Origin: CAVRXT01 sp049644285
GTDB taxonomy: Bacteria; Acidobacteriota; Terriglobia; Acidiferrales; UBA7541
DNA: 64,000 nt
NCBI GenBank assembly: GCA_049644285.1
Contig: JBARRP010000305.1
Location: 1-64,000, forward strand
Direction of reading: 5' to 3'
The position numbers and the translations under genes are program-made. Positions 24,503 to 32,255 of this stretch are shown piece by piece. Each line of letters starts with the position of its first letter. Position 1 is the first letter of the stretch. Below the pieces are notes generated by a model. That model was not told the DNA's origin and ran no database searches. It was given only the letters and a program-made list of their open reading frames with translations.

Positions 24503-25845
24503 CGAATCTCCGAGCACGCCTGATCGGCTGCCGCGAGCAGCGCTTCGATGTCGCGCTCGCTGTGGGCCGTGGTGATGATCCAGTGGAGTCCATTCGAAGG
24601 CGTGATGTAGATGCCGCGGTCGAGCAGAGCGTGAACGAAGCGCGAATATTGCCGGGTATCCACGAACGAGCAATAGTCGCGGTAATCGTGGATGGCTTTG
24701 CGGTCCGTGAAATAAATCTGGAACATCGGGCCGAACCCTTGCACCATGGCTGCGATGTTGTGGCGTCCGAAGATGTCGCGCAGGCCTGTGATGGCCGCAT
24801 CACCGAGCGCGTGGAGCTTGCGGTAGGCCGCATTTCCTTCGGCGCTCAGCAGATCCAGATTCGCCGCAATAACTTTCATCGTGAGGCGATGGCCATTGAA
24901 CGTGCCGTAATGCAGGACCATACCTTCACCCCAAATCATGCGGTCGAGAATCGCGCGCGGGCCGGCGACCGCTCCGATCGGGAATCCGGCTCCGAGGGCT
25001 TTGCCGAATGTGCTGAGGTCGGGACGAACGCCGAAATATTCCTGGCAACCACCGGGAGCGTAGCGAAAACCGGTTACGACTTCGTCGAAGATGAGGACGC
25101 TTCCATATTGTGTGGTGAGCTGGCGCAAGCGTTGCAGATAGCCGTCGCGCGGCGGGATGCAACCCATGTTGGCCATGATCGGCTCGGTGATCACTGCCGC
25201 CAGCTCGCTGCCACGCTCATGAAGAATCTTTTCCAGGCGCTCGGCGTCATTCCATGGCGCGAGCACAACCTCGTCGAAGGTGCTCGCAGGAATCCCGGCG
25301 GAATCCGGAATCCGCACAGGATCATCCGGTGAGCCAAGTTGCGCGGTGGGATGGGCGTGCGCGTTCAAGAGATATGGATCGTACCAGCCGTGATAATGGC
25401 CCTCGAACTTCAGGAATTTCGTGCGGCCGGTGTGGGCGCGGGCGAGGCGCAATGCCAGCATCGTTGCTTCGCTGCCGGTGTTTGCGAAGCGGACGGCTTC
25501 GGCGTTCGGAACCATGCGGCGGAAGCGCTCGGCGGCTTCCACCTCCGCGGAAGTGGCTGCGGCAAAATGGGAGCCGGAGGCCATTGCGTCCGCGACGGTT
25601 GAAACGAGAACCGGATGGGCGTGCCCGTGTATGAGCGCCCCGAACGACATCATGAAGTCGATGTAATCGTTGCCGTCGGCGTCCCAGACTCGCGAGCCTT
25701 GGCCGCGCTCGAGGAAAATCGGGCCGGATTCGTACACCGCCCGGCCTCGCGAAGGTGAATTTACGCCTTCGATGAGCGCGGTTTGCGCCCGCGCAAACCA
25801 CTCGGCCGAGGTGGCTAGGTCTCGATTCAGGGATTTGCGGGCCAT
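24499..25845 (-). CDS. Class III aminotransferase, glutamate-1-semialdehyde aminomutase-like
   Basis: A 448-residue PLP enzyme of fold type I. It shows SPSRGRAV, the conserved ANTGSEATMLALRLARAHTG (phosphate-binding), EGHYHGWYD, ITEPIMANMG, the cofactor Asp in LIFDEVVTGFR and the PLP lysine in STFGKALGAGFPIGA (about residue 281), closest in style to HemL and related aminotransferases/aminomutases. It is not likely to be the haem-pathway HemL because it sits in an operon with two SDRs and a ProC-like reductase. Substrate unknown. It begins 109 nt after the SDR stop, and its stop overlaps the following GTG. Confidence 0.85.
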   Translation of the reverse strand: MARKSLNRDLATSAEWFARAQTALIEGVNSPSRGRAVYESGPIFLERGQGSRVWDADGNDYIDFMMSFGALIHGHAHPVLVSTVADAMASGSHFAAATSAEVEAAERFRRMVPNAEAVRFANTGSEATMLALRLARAHTGRTKFLKFEGHYHGWYDPYLLNAHAHPTAQLGSPDDPVRIPDSAGIPASTFDEVVLAPWNDAERLEKILHERGSELAAVITEPIMANMGCIPPRDGYLQRLRQLTTQYGSVLIFDEVVTGFRYAPGGCQEYFGVRPDLSTFGKALGAGFPIGAVAGPRAILDRMIWGEGMVLHYGTFNGHRLTMKVIAANLDLLSAEGNAAYRKLHALGDAAITGLRDIFGRHNIAAMVQGFGPMFQIYFTDRKAIHDYRDYCSFVDTRQYSRFVHALLDRGIYITPSNGLHWIITTAHSERDIEALLAAADQACSEIR

Positions 25846-25954
25846 GAGTCGCGTTCCTTGGCGTTTGGCTGGGCCGGGGCGATGCGTTCAGTTGAGATCC
25901 TTCGGCCTGTGGCCTCAGGATGACAATTTCCCTCTGGGGTGCCTCGGACGACTG

Positions 25955-26746
25955 TCACGCGAGGCCGCCACCATCGACAACGAGTGCTGTGCCGGTGACG
26001 AAGCCGGAGGCATCGCTCGCGAGATACAGGGCCGCTTGCGCGATGTCTTCCGGCTTGGCGAGGCGACGCAACGGACGCCGCGCAGCCTCCGCGAGAAATT
26101 GGTCGCTTGGCTCGCCGAGCTGGCGCGCTTCCTCGCGCAACATGGCTGTATCCGTGTCGCCCGGACAGAGGCAATTGACGCGAATCTTCTGCGGGCCATG
26201 GTCAATGGCCATTGCGCGGGTGAGTTGCACCACCGCGCCCTTCGACGCGCAATAGACCGCCGCGCGGGGCCCGGCGGCGAGGCCCCAGCCGGACGCCATA
26301 TTAATGATCGAGCCGCCTCCGGCGCGAGCCATCACCGGAATCACCAGCTTCGAGAGAAGGAACATCGGCTTCACGTTGACCTTCATTACTCGATCCCAGT
26401 CTTCTTCGCTGAGGTCGATGACCGTCGCCCGCCGGATGATCCCCGCATTGTTGAAAAGGATGTGCAAGCCGGCGAATTCACGGACCATGCGCTCGACGGT
26501 ATGCTCGCAATCGGTGGCGCGTGTGACGTCGCCGCGTTGGAAGAAAGCGCGTCCGCCAGCCGCGGCAATCTCCCGCGTGACTGCTACTCCGCGCTCCTCA
26601 TTCAGGTCCACGATTCCCACCGCCGCGCCTTCGCGAGCGAAAAGCAGCGATGTGGCGCGACCGATTCCGGAGGCGCCGCCGGTGATGAGCGCCGCTTTCC
26701 CGCGCAGCGCGCCGGGCGACGGATCACGTTGCGAACTTGCAGCCAT
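25955..26746 (-). CDS. SDR family oxidoreductase (first of pair)
   Basis: A 263-residue classical short-chain dehydrogenase/reductase with the NAD(P) motif TGGASGIG (22-29), Asp after the second strand (IVDLNEE, suggesting NAD preference), NNAG, the catalytic Ser in INMASGWG and Y-x-x-x-K in VYCASKGAV, and the C-terminal VTGTALVVDGG. The substrate cannot be read. The ATG at 26746 overlaps the stop of the preceding SDR gene (ATGA). The frame could start farther upstream but only inside that gene. Confidence 0.9.
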   Translation of the reverse strand: MAASSQRDPSPGALRGKAALITGGASGIGRATSLLFAREGAAVGIVDLNEERGVAVTREIAAAGGRAFFQRGDVTRATDCEHTVERMVREFAGLHILFNNAGIIRRATVIDLSEEDWDRVMKVNVKPMFLLSKLVIPVMARAGGGSIINMASGWGLAAGPRAAVYCASKGAVVQLTRAMAIDHGPQKIRVNCLCPGDTDTAMLREEARQLGEPSDQFLAEAARRPLRRLAKPEDIAQAALYLASDASGFVTGTALVVDGGGLA

Positions 26747-27498
26747 CAGCGGCTCGCCATTCCTCCGGCCGCTTCGGCGCCGTCGATCGGGTAGACGTGG
26801 CCGGTGATGTAGGCAGCGTCGTCGGAAGCGAGAAACGCGAAGAGTGCGGCGATCTCTTCCGGCTGGGCATGGCGGCACAGCGGAATCTTCTGATTCACTT
26901 CTTCGAGCATCGCGTCGGTGTATTCAGCTCGCTGCATGGGGGTGAGGACGTAGCCCGGGGCAATTGCATTCACGCGCACCTTTGGGGCCAGCTCGATGGC
27001 CATGGTGCGCGTCAACTGAATCACGCCCGCCTTGGTCGCGTTGTAATCGGCATAATAAGGATGACCGACGAGTCCATTTGTCGAAGCCGTCTGCAGAATC
27101 ACGCCGCTGCCTCGCTCAACCATGTGGCGCGCGGCAGTCTGCGCCACGTAGAAGACGCCGGTCAGATTGACAGCGATGACCTTGTTCCATTCTTCAGGCG
27201 TTATATCGAGAAAATTGTGGCGGATACTGATCCCTGCATTGTTGATGAGGACGTCGACGCCACCCATCTTCGTGACGGCTTCGGCGAAGGCTTTCTTGAC
27301 TTCCGGCAGCAGCGCAACGTCCGCTGCGAGGACGCAGGAGAGCCCAGGCAATTCCTTCGCAATGCGCTCCCGGCCGCGCGGGTCACGGTCCAAGACACAA
27401 ACTTTGGCGCCCTCCTCGAGAAACCGCGCTGCTGTGGCGGCGCCGATGCCGCTCGCGCCACCGGTAATAAGAACCCGCTTGCCTGGGAGACCTCGCAT
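26746..27498 (-). CDS. SDR family oxidoreductase (second of pair)
   Basis: A 250-residue classical SDR: TGGASGIG at 12-19, Asp after strand two (VLDRDPRG, NAD-type), NNAG, catalytic Ser in LQTASTNG, Y-x-x-x-K in DYNATKAGV and ITGHVYPIDG at the C-terminus. Similar to 3-oxoacyl-reductase/glucose-dehydrogenase-like members. It is the first gene of a four-gene coupled operon (SDR, SDR, aminotransferase, ProC-like) and shares a 301-nt upstream region with the divergent sugar transporter, so a joint function with sugar or sugar-acid metabolism is plausible but unproven. Confidence 0.9.
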   Translation of the reverse strand: MRGLPGKRVLITGGASGIGAATAARFLEEGAKVCVLDRDPRGRERIAKELPGLSCVLAADVALLPEVKKAFAEAVTKMGGVDVLINNAGISIRHNFLDITPEEWNKVIAVNLTGVFYVAQTAARHMVERGSGVILQTASTNGLVGHPYYADYNATKAGVIQLTRTMAIELAPKVRVNAIAPGYVLTPMQRAEYTDAMLEEVNQKIPLCRHAQPEEIAALFAFLASDDAAYITGHVYPIDGAEAAGGMASR

Positions 27499-27799
27499 CC
27501 GCTGCCTCTTTGTAAGTGGGTCGGCCCGCCACGCCTATCCGCAAGCAGGCCAAACTGCACGAGCCGTAGCTGGATTTCGTGACCTATCTCAAACGGACAC
27601 GAGTATACTGCAACCTCGGCGGCGGCCGGCGGTTCGTCCAGCGCAGACTTAATTTTCAATTGCGCCTGAGCGCAGTGGCTGGCCGCTGATGGGCTTCCCG
27701 TTTCTGCCAAAAATTCAACTTGGATCGGACGCGTGTGAAAAAGAAGCAACGATAGGTCGTAATTGACTGACGTTACGGTCGAGTGGGAGGCTGAGAATT
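27499..27799. other. Divergent promoter region of SDR operon and sugar transporter
   Basis: No gene is seen. On the minus strand a TATACT box lies near 27606-27611, about 110 nt before the SDR start, but no good -35 accompanies it. CCAGC/GCTGG arms (27638 and 27680) could form a loose inverted repeat. GGGAGG at 27785-27790 is the ribosome-binding site of the transporter. Confidence 0.35.
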
Positions 27800-29212
27800 A
27801 TGAGCACGGGAGCGACACCACGAGCGGTTGCGTCTCCGCCAAACAGCCAGAAGTTTGTTTACATCGCCGCGGCGATCGCCGCACTTGGCGGCCTACTCTT
27901 CGGGTATGACACCGGGGTGATCTCCGGCGCGGAGCTGTTTTTGAAGAACAGCTTCCCGCTCTCCACGTTTGTACTGGAGATGATCGTGAGCGGCGTGCTC
28001 GCGGGAGCTGCGGTCGGGGCGCTCACCGGGGGATGGTTCGCGGACCTGTTTGGCCGGAAGAAACTGCTGATCGTGACGGCGCTGATCTTCGCCGCGGGAG
28101 CAATCTTCTGCGCCGCCGCAACGTCACCCGCAATGCTGATCGCTGGACGAATCGTGGTCGGGCTGGGAATCGGGCTGTCCTCGGGCACGGTTCCGGTGTA
28201 CATCTCCGAAGTGTCGCCGGCGCAGGCGCGCGGCTGGCAGGTTTCGCTTTTCCAACTGGCGATCACCGTGGGCATCCTTCTTGCCTACGTGGTTGATTAT
28301 GCATTCGCGGCGAGCCAGGGATGGCGCTGGATGCTGGGCCTGGCGGTTGTCCCCGCCGCAATCTTCGCGGTGGGGATGTTGTTCCTGCCTGAGACGCCGC
28401 GATGGCTGGCGGGGCACGGGCGTCGTGAGGCCGCCCGGGCAGTGCTGGCACGCATCCGCGGGACGTCGGATGTTGGCGCCGAGATGAAGGAAATCGAAGA
28501 CACGCTGGTCCAGTCAGAAGAGCACGGGCACTTGTCGGACGCACTGAGCCCGGCGGTTCGGCCGGCGCTGGTGGTCGGGATTGGGCTGGCGATATTCCAG
28601 CAGATCACGGGCATCAATACCGTGATCTATTACGCGCCCCTCATGATTCAAGCGGCGGGAATTTCCTCCGCCTCAGGAGCGATCCTTGCGACCGCGGGCA
28701 TCGGTCTCGTAAACGTGATCATGACCGTCGTCTCGATGTGGCTGATCGACCGCGTCGGGCGCAGGCCGCTGCTGCTCGTCGGCATCGCGGGGATGGTCAT
28801 TACGCTAGGCGTGCTGGGCACGGTTTTCCGCGTTTCCAGCCAAACCGGAGCGCTCGGCTGGCTTGCGGTGATCAGCATGATGGCCTATGTCGCATCGTTC
28901 GCCATCAGCTTGGGCCCGATCTTCTGGCTGCTGATTTCCGAAATCTACCCGCTGAGAATCCGCAGCTCGACTGAGGGTCTGGCCGCCGCATTCAACTGGG
29001 GTTCGAACCTGCTGGTGTCGCTGACGTTTCTGACGCTTGTGGAAGCCTTAGGAGCAAGCCCGACCTTCTGGCTCTACGGGGTGTGCGCGATTGCGGCCTG
29101 GATCTTCTCCTATTACCTTGTGCCGGAAACCAAGGGACGGACGCTCGAACAGATCGAGCAGTTCTGGCGTTCCGGGCAACGGGGGCGCATGACCGGCGTC
29201 ACGACGCCCTAA
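27800..29212 (+). CDS. Sugar porter family MFS transporter
   Basis: A 470-residue, 12-helix proton-coupled sugar symporter of the XylE/AraE/GalP type. Diagnostic motifs: GGLLFGYDTGVISGA in helix 1, ADLFGRKK loop, GRIVVGLGIGLSSGTVPVYI with SEVSPAQARG, PETPRWLAGHGR, QQITGINTVIYYAP in helix 7, DRVGRRPLL and the C-terminal PETKGRTLEQIEQFW. The transported sugar is uncertain (xylose, arabinose, galactose or glucose). A strong ribosome-binding site GGGAGG is 10 nt upstream of the ATG. It diverges from the SDR/aminotransferase operon. Confidence 0.93.
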   Translation: MSTGATPRAVASPPNSQKFVYIAAAIAALGGLLFGYDTGVISGAELFLKNSFPLSTFVLEMIVSGVLAGAAVGALTGGWFADLFGRKKLLIVTALIFAAGAIFCAAATSPAMLIAGRIVVGLGIGLSSGTVPVYISEVSPAQARGWQVSLFQLAITVGILLAYVVDYAFAASQGWRWMLGLAVVPAAIFAVGMLFLPETPRWLAGHGRREAARAVLARIRGTSDVGAEMKEIEDTLVQSEEHGHLSDALSPAVRPALVVGIGLAIFQQITGINTVIYYAPLMIQAAGISSASGAILATAGIGLVNVIMTVVSMWLIDRVGRRPLLLVGIAGMVITLGVLGTVFRVSSQTGALGWLAVISMMAYVASFAISLGPIFWLLISEIYPLRIRSSTEGLAAAFNWGSNLLVSLTFLTLVEALGASPTFWLYGVCAIAAWIFSYYLVPETKGRTLEQIEQFWRSGQRGRMTGVTTP

Positions 29213-29250
29213 GAAGCTGGCGGCACGACTGCACGTTCCTCAGGGGTTAA

Positions 29251-30624
29251 AGAGTCTGTGTGGCAATCGAGTTCACCCTCAGCGGCTAAACAGTTTGCGG
29301 AAAAATTGGTGGTTTTCAGCCGCAACTGGGCATTCCGCAGATGTCAAGAGTCTAGGGTGCCCGGATTTCCGTTCCTTTCTCCTGCTTCCTTGGCTTCGAA
29401 CCGCATTTCCGACCCTTCACGTTTGTGCCGGCATCAATTTCACCATTCGGATCAGATTCGACGCTGCGGCTGCCAAGCAAAACATCCAGTCCACACGCCG
29501 GCGTCCTCGAAATTTGGTCTTTCTCAGCCCGGCTACGAATTTGATCCAGCCAAACACTTTTTCGATGAGTTTCCGCTTCTCCTGACTGATCGGAAATCCG
29601 GGATGCTCGCGTTCACTCGAGGTCAGCCAGTTCGGCCACTGCCGCGATTGCTTCTCGTACTCCGCGATGTGGGGGATCACCTGCAGCTCGCGCAATCCCT
29701 CGATGAACTTCTCCTCCTGATAGCCCTTGTCGCCCCCCACCGTGATCGGTTCGATCGGCTCGCCTGGTTTCCGCTTCCCGTCCCGCTCTTTTAGGACCCG
29801 GGCCAGCATCTCTAGAGCGGCTTCCCGTTCTGCCCGTTTGCCCGATTCCGTCACACAGGCCTTCAGCACTAAGCCATTCCGGTTTTCCATCAGCACGTGC
29901 CCTAAATAACTCGGCCTCGCTTCTCCCGCACGACTCATCTTATACAACCGCGCTTCCGGATCGGTCCGGCTCTCATGGGTGTCCCGCAACAACTTCCTCC
30001 CTCGACATCCCGTCCCTTTTTTCGGCGGATCCTCCTTCTCGTGAAAGCTCCGGCGATTCGCCCAGGCCTCAATCAAGGTGCCGTCCACGGTGAAGTGCTC
30101 GTCGGAGAGCAAGCCTTGCCGCTCCGCCTGCTCCACCACCCGAGCGAAGAACGCTTCCGCGATTTTCCCTTCCAGCAGCCGTTCCCGGTTCTTGGTAAAC
30201 ACCGTCACGTCCCACACCTCCTCATCGAGGCTCAGCCCCACGAACCAACGGAACAGCAGGTTGTAGTGGAGTTGCTCCATCAGCAGCCGCTCACTACGCA
30301 CGCTGTACAGCGTCTGCAGCAGCAGCGCCCGTAACAGCTTCTCCGGCGCAATCGATGGCCGGCCCCCTCGCGAATACAGTTCCGTAAATTGCGGCGACAT
30401 TTCCTGCAGCGCCGCGTCGACCATCGAGCGCACCCGCCGAAGCGGATGATCCGTCGGCACCCGCTTCTCCGATGAGATGTAACTGAACATTCCTTCTTGG
30501 TGTTCGTCGTGTCCGCGCATGCCAGCTTAGATGTTCTTCTCTGAATCGCGTTGCGAAAAACCGACTTTTTCCGCAAACTGTGAAGTCGTGCCCTGACGAG
30601 AATCGGAGTTGTCACGCAGACTCT
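29251..30624. mobile_element. IS5-type insertion sequence
   Basis: A single transposase gene is bounded by matching ends. The outer inverted repeat is AGAGTCTG-y-GTG-r-CAA (29251 and, inverted, ending at 30624); a second inner repeat ACAGTTTGCGGAAAAA lies at 29290-29305 and, inverted, at 30566-30581. Element length is about 1.37 kb, normal for IS5-family elements. The flanking bases (GGTTAA left, AGAACC right) show no clear target duplication, and GGTT also appears inverted on both sides, so the ends may extend up to six bases further out. Both the transposase and the ends look intact, so it may be active. Confidence 0.8.
29417..30520 (-). CDS. IS5 family transposase
   Basis: The 367-residue DDE transposase has the N-terminal DUF772 domain (SYISSEKRVPTDHPLRRVRS, GRPSIAPEKLLRALLLQTLY), the first Asp in FTVDGTLIEAWA, the second in TVGGDKGYQEEKF and the Glu in KRKLIEKVFGWIKFVAGLRK, with the Y/R-x-x-G-x-x-R pattern around it. 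No frameshift or stop is seen. It is transcribed in the minus direction between the sugar transporter and the flavoprotein genes. Confidence 0.93.
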   Translation of the reverse strand: MRGHDEHQEGMFSYISSEKRVPTDHPLRRVRSMVDAALQEMSPQFTELYSRGGRPSIAPEKLLRALLLQTLYSVRSERLLMEQLHYNLLFRWFVGLSLDEEVWDVTVFTKNRERLLEGKIAEAFFARVVEQAERQGLLSDEHFTVDGTLIEAWANRRSFHEKEDPPKKGTGCRGRKLLRDTHESRTDPEARLYKMSRAGEARPSYLGHVLMENRNGLVLKACVTESGKRAEREAALEMLARVLKERDGKRKPGEPIEPITVGGDKGYQEEKFIEGLRELQVIPHIAEYEKQSRQWPNWLTSSEREHPGFPISQEKRKLIEKVFGWIKFVAGLRKTKFRGRRRVDWMFCLAAAASNLIRMVKLMPAQT

Positions 30625-30661
30625 AGAACCGCGAAGCGAATAGTGAGAGCAGGCCGCTTAT

Positions 30662-30681
30662 GTCGCGGTTGAAACCGCGAC
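30662..30681. repeat. Perfect hairpin downstream of the FAD oxidoreductase gene
   Basis: GTCGCGGT-TGAA-ACCGCGAC forms a perfect 8-bp stem with a 4-nt loop. It lies 65 bp after the end of the minus-strand oxidoreductase gene and 38 bp outside the IS end. There is no T tract on either side; it may be a small dispersed palindromic repeat or a transcript-end stabiliser. Confidence 0.4.
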
Positions 30682-30745
30682 CCACAAGGCTCAAGGTATT
30701 TTTCCACTGGCTGCTCACGCCTTTGCACGAAGCTGCGCGGCGAAC

Positions 30746-32137
30746 TCAAGAAAACCAGTCGAGAAATTTGTACCAGGCGCCCGCGAAGGGGAGAAACCAG
30801 GGCTTGCCGTTGTAGAGGCCGAGAGGCGCGCCTGGGAACGGCAGGCCTGCGAAGGGATTTTCGTCGCGGCCACCGGCGATCAGCTCACCCATCTTCATAC
30901 CGAGATACGTAGCCATGGCGACGCCGTGGCCAGCGTAACCAAGCGCATAGTACATCCCGTCGAGCTGCCCAGCGTGCGGGAGGATATCGAAGGCGAAATC
31001 GAGCGTCCCGCCCCAGGCATATTCGATCTTCGCGTCGCGCAGGTACGGATACGTCTTCACCATGCCTCTGCGAAGAATCCCGGCGCTCCGGCGGATCGTG
31101 CTCGAAGTCTCCGGAAAGAACGCGGCGCGGCCGCCAAACAGCATTCTTCGATCGGGGGTGAGACGGAAATAGTAGAGGAAGTTTTTCGAGTCGTAGATCA
31201 TCCGATTACGCGGGCTGGCTTGACGCGCCATTTCTTCCGAGAGCGGCTCGGTGACGATGATGAACGAACCGATGGGGATGATTTTCTTCTGGAGCGCCGG
31301 AGTTGCCGGGCCGGTGTATCCACTGGTGGCCGCAAAAGCTTCACACGCCACAATCGCTCCGCGTGATGTGTGGAGGCGGAATCGCTTCTTTCCTTCCTGG
31401 TCGATGCGTTCAATCTTTTCCACGCGTGTGTGTTCATAAACGGCGGCGCCAGCGCGTTGGGCGCCCTGAGCCAGGCCGGCGACATAGCGGGCAGGATTCA
31501 CGCCTGCGCTGAGGATGTCGACGATGCCGCCGTGAAACAAATCGGAGCCGATCTCGCGGCGGCGCAGCTCCCTTTTCGGAACGATTTCGACACGATGACC
31601 GAATTCGCGCTCCATCACCACGGCTGCTTTCTGCTGGTGCGCGAAATGAGACGGTTTCCAAGCGACTTCAAGATGGCCGGACCGTGAGAAATCGCAGGCG
31701 ATTTTCTCTTCCCGCACAATCTGCTCGACGCAATCAATCGAGGCGAGCGAAGCCGCAAACATGCGTTGCGTTGCCTCGCGACCGTAGCGCTGGAGAAGCA
31801 CATCGGGGCTGAGTTTCAGGCCGGTCAACACCATGCCGCCGTTGCGTGAGCTGGCTCCCCAGCCAATCGTTTCGGATTCCAGAACCGCGACATTTGCGCC
31901 GCGCTTCGCCAGCACGCGTGCGGCGGAAAGTCCGGTGAATCCAGCGCCGATAATGGCGACATCCACTCTCTCCGGCAGCGGCCTCGACGATTCGCCGGCA
32001 GGAATTTCCACAGTATCGAGCCAGAAGGGCTTTTGCTTGAACGTGAGCGAGTGCACGACGGGGAGATCCCTCCGGCGGGCGATGTTAAGTTCGAGTTTGA
32101 GGCGAGTCAATGACCGAAGCGAAGGCGCCACGGCCAT
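30746..32137 (-). CDS. FAD-dependent amine/amino-acid oxidoreductase (DAO family)
   Basis: A 463-residue flavoprotein of the glycine/D-amino-acid oxidase family, like PuuB/OrdL. Features: FAD-binding DVAIIGAGFTGLSAARVLAK with acidic LESE, the covalent/flavin contact motif GWGASSRNGGMV, VNPARYVAGLA and the C-terminal GYAGHGVAMATYLGMKMGEL. It probably oxidises an amine or imino acid to an aldehyde or imine. The C-terminal 60 residues include two aromatic-rich stretches (PWFLPFAGAWYKFLDWF). An N-terminal extension of about 25 residues before the aligned part may reflect a later true start. The gene is adjacent to the IS element but undisturbed. Confidence 0.85.
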   Translation of the reverse strand: MAVAPSLRSLTRLKLELNIARRRDLPVVHSLTFKQKPFWLDTVEIPAGESSRPLPERVDVAIIGAGFTGLSAARVLAKRGANVAVLESETIGWGASSRNGGMVLTGLKLSPDVLLQRYGREATQRMFAASLASIDCVEQIVREEKIACDFSRSGHLEVAWKPSHFAHQQKAAVVMEREFGHRVEIVPKRELRRREIGSDLFHGGIVDILSAGVNPARYVAGLAQGAQRAGAAVYEHTRVEKIERIDQEGKKRFRLHTSRGAIVACEAFAATSGYTGPATPALQKKIIPIGSFIIVTEPLSEEMARQASPRNRMIYDSKNFLYYFRLTPDRRMLFGGRAAFFPETSSTIRRSAGILRRGMVKTYPYLRDAKIEYAWGGTLDFAFDILPHAGQLDGMYYALGYAGHGVAMATYLGMKMGELIAGGRDENPFAGLPFPGAPLGLYNGKPWFLPFAGAWYKFLDWFS

Positions 32138-32255
32138 GAGGGGCCCAACATCAGAACCCTTCTAGGTTACAGGTTGCTGTCCAACCCTCCCCCCAATTGA
32201 TTTTTCCCATCACACCCTCACCCGGCACCGTCGGGGCTCGCTTAAACCTAAGACT

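Noticed and set aside
24499..25845. The aminotransferase as the haem-pathway HemL
   Set aside because: Operon partners are SDRs and a ProC-like enzyme, not tetrapyrrole genes; only the family resemblance is supported.
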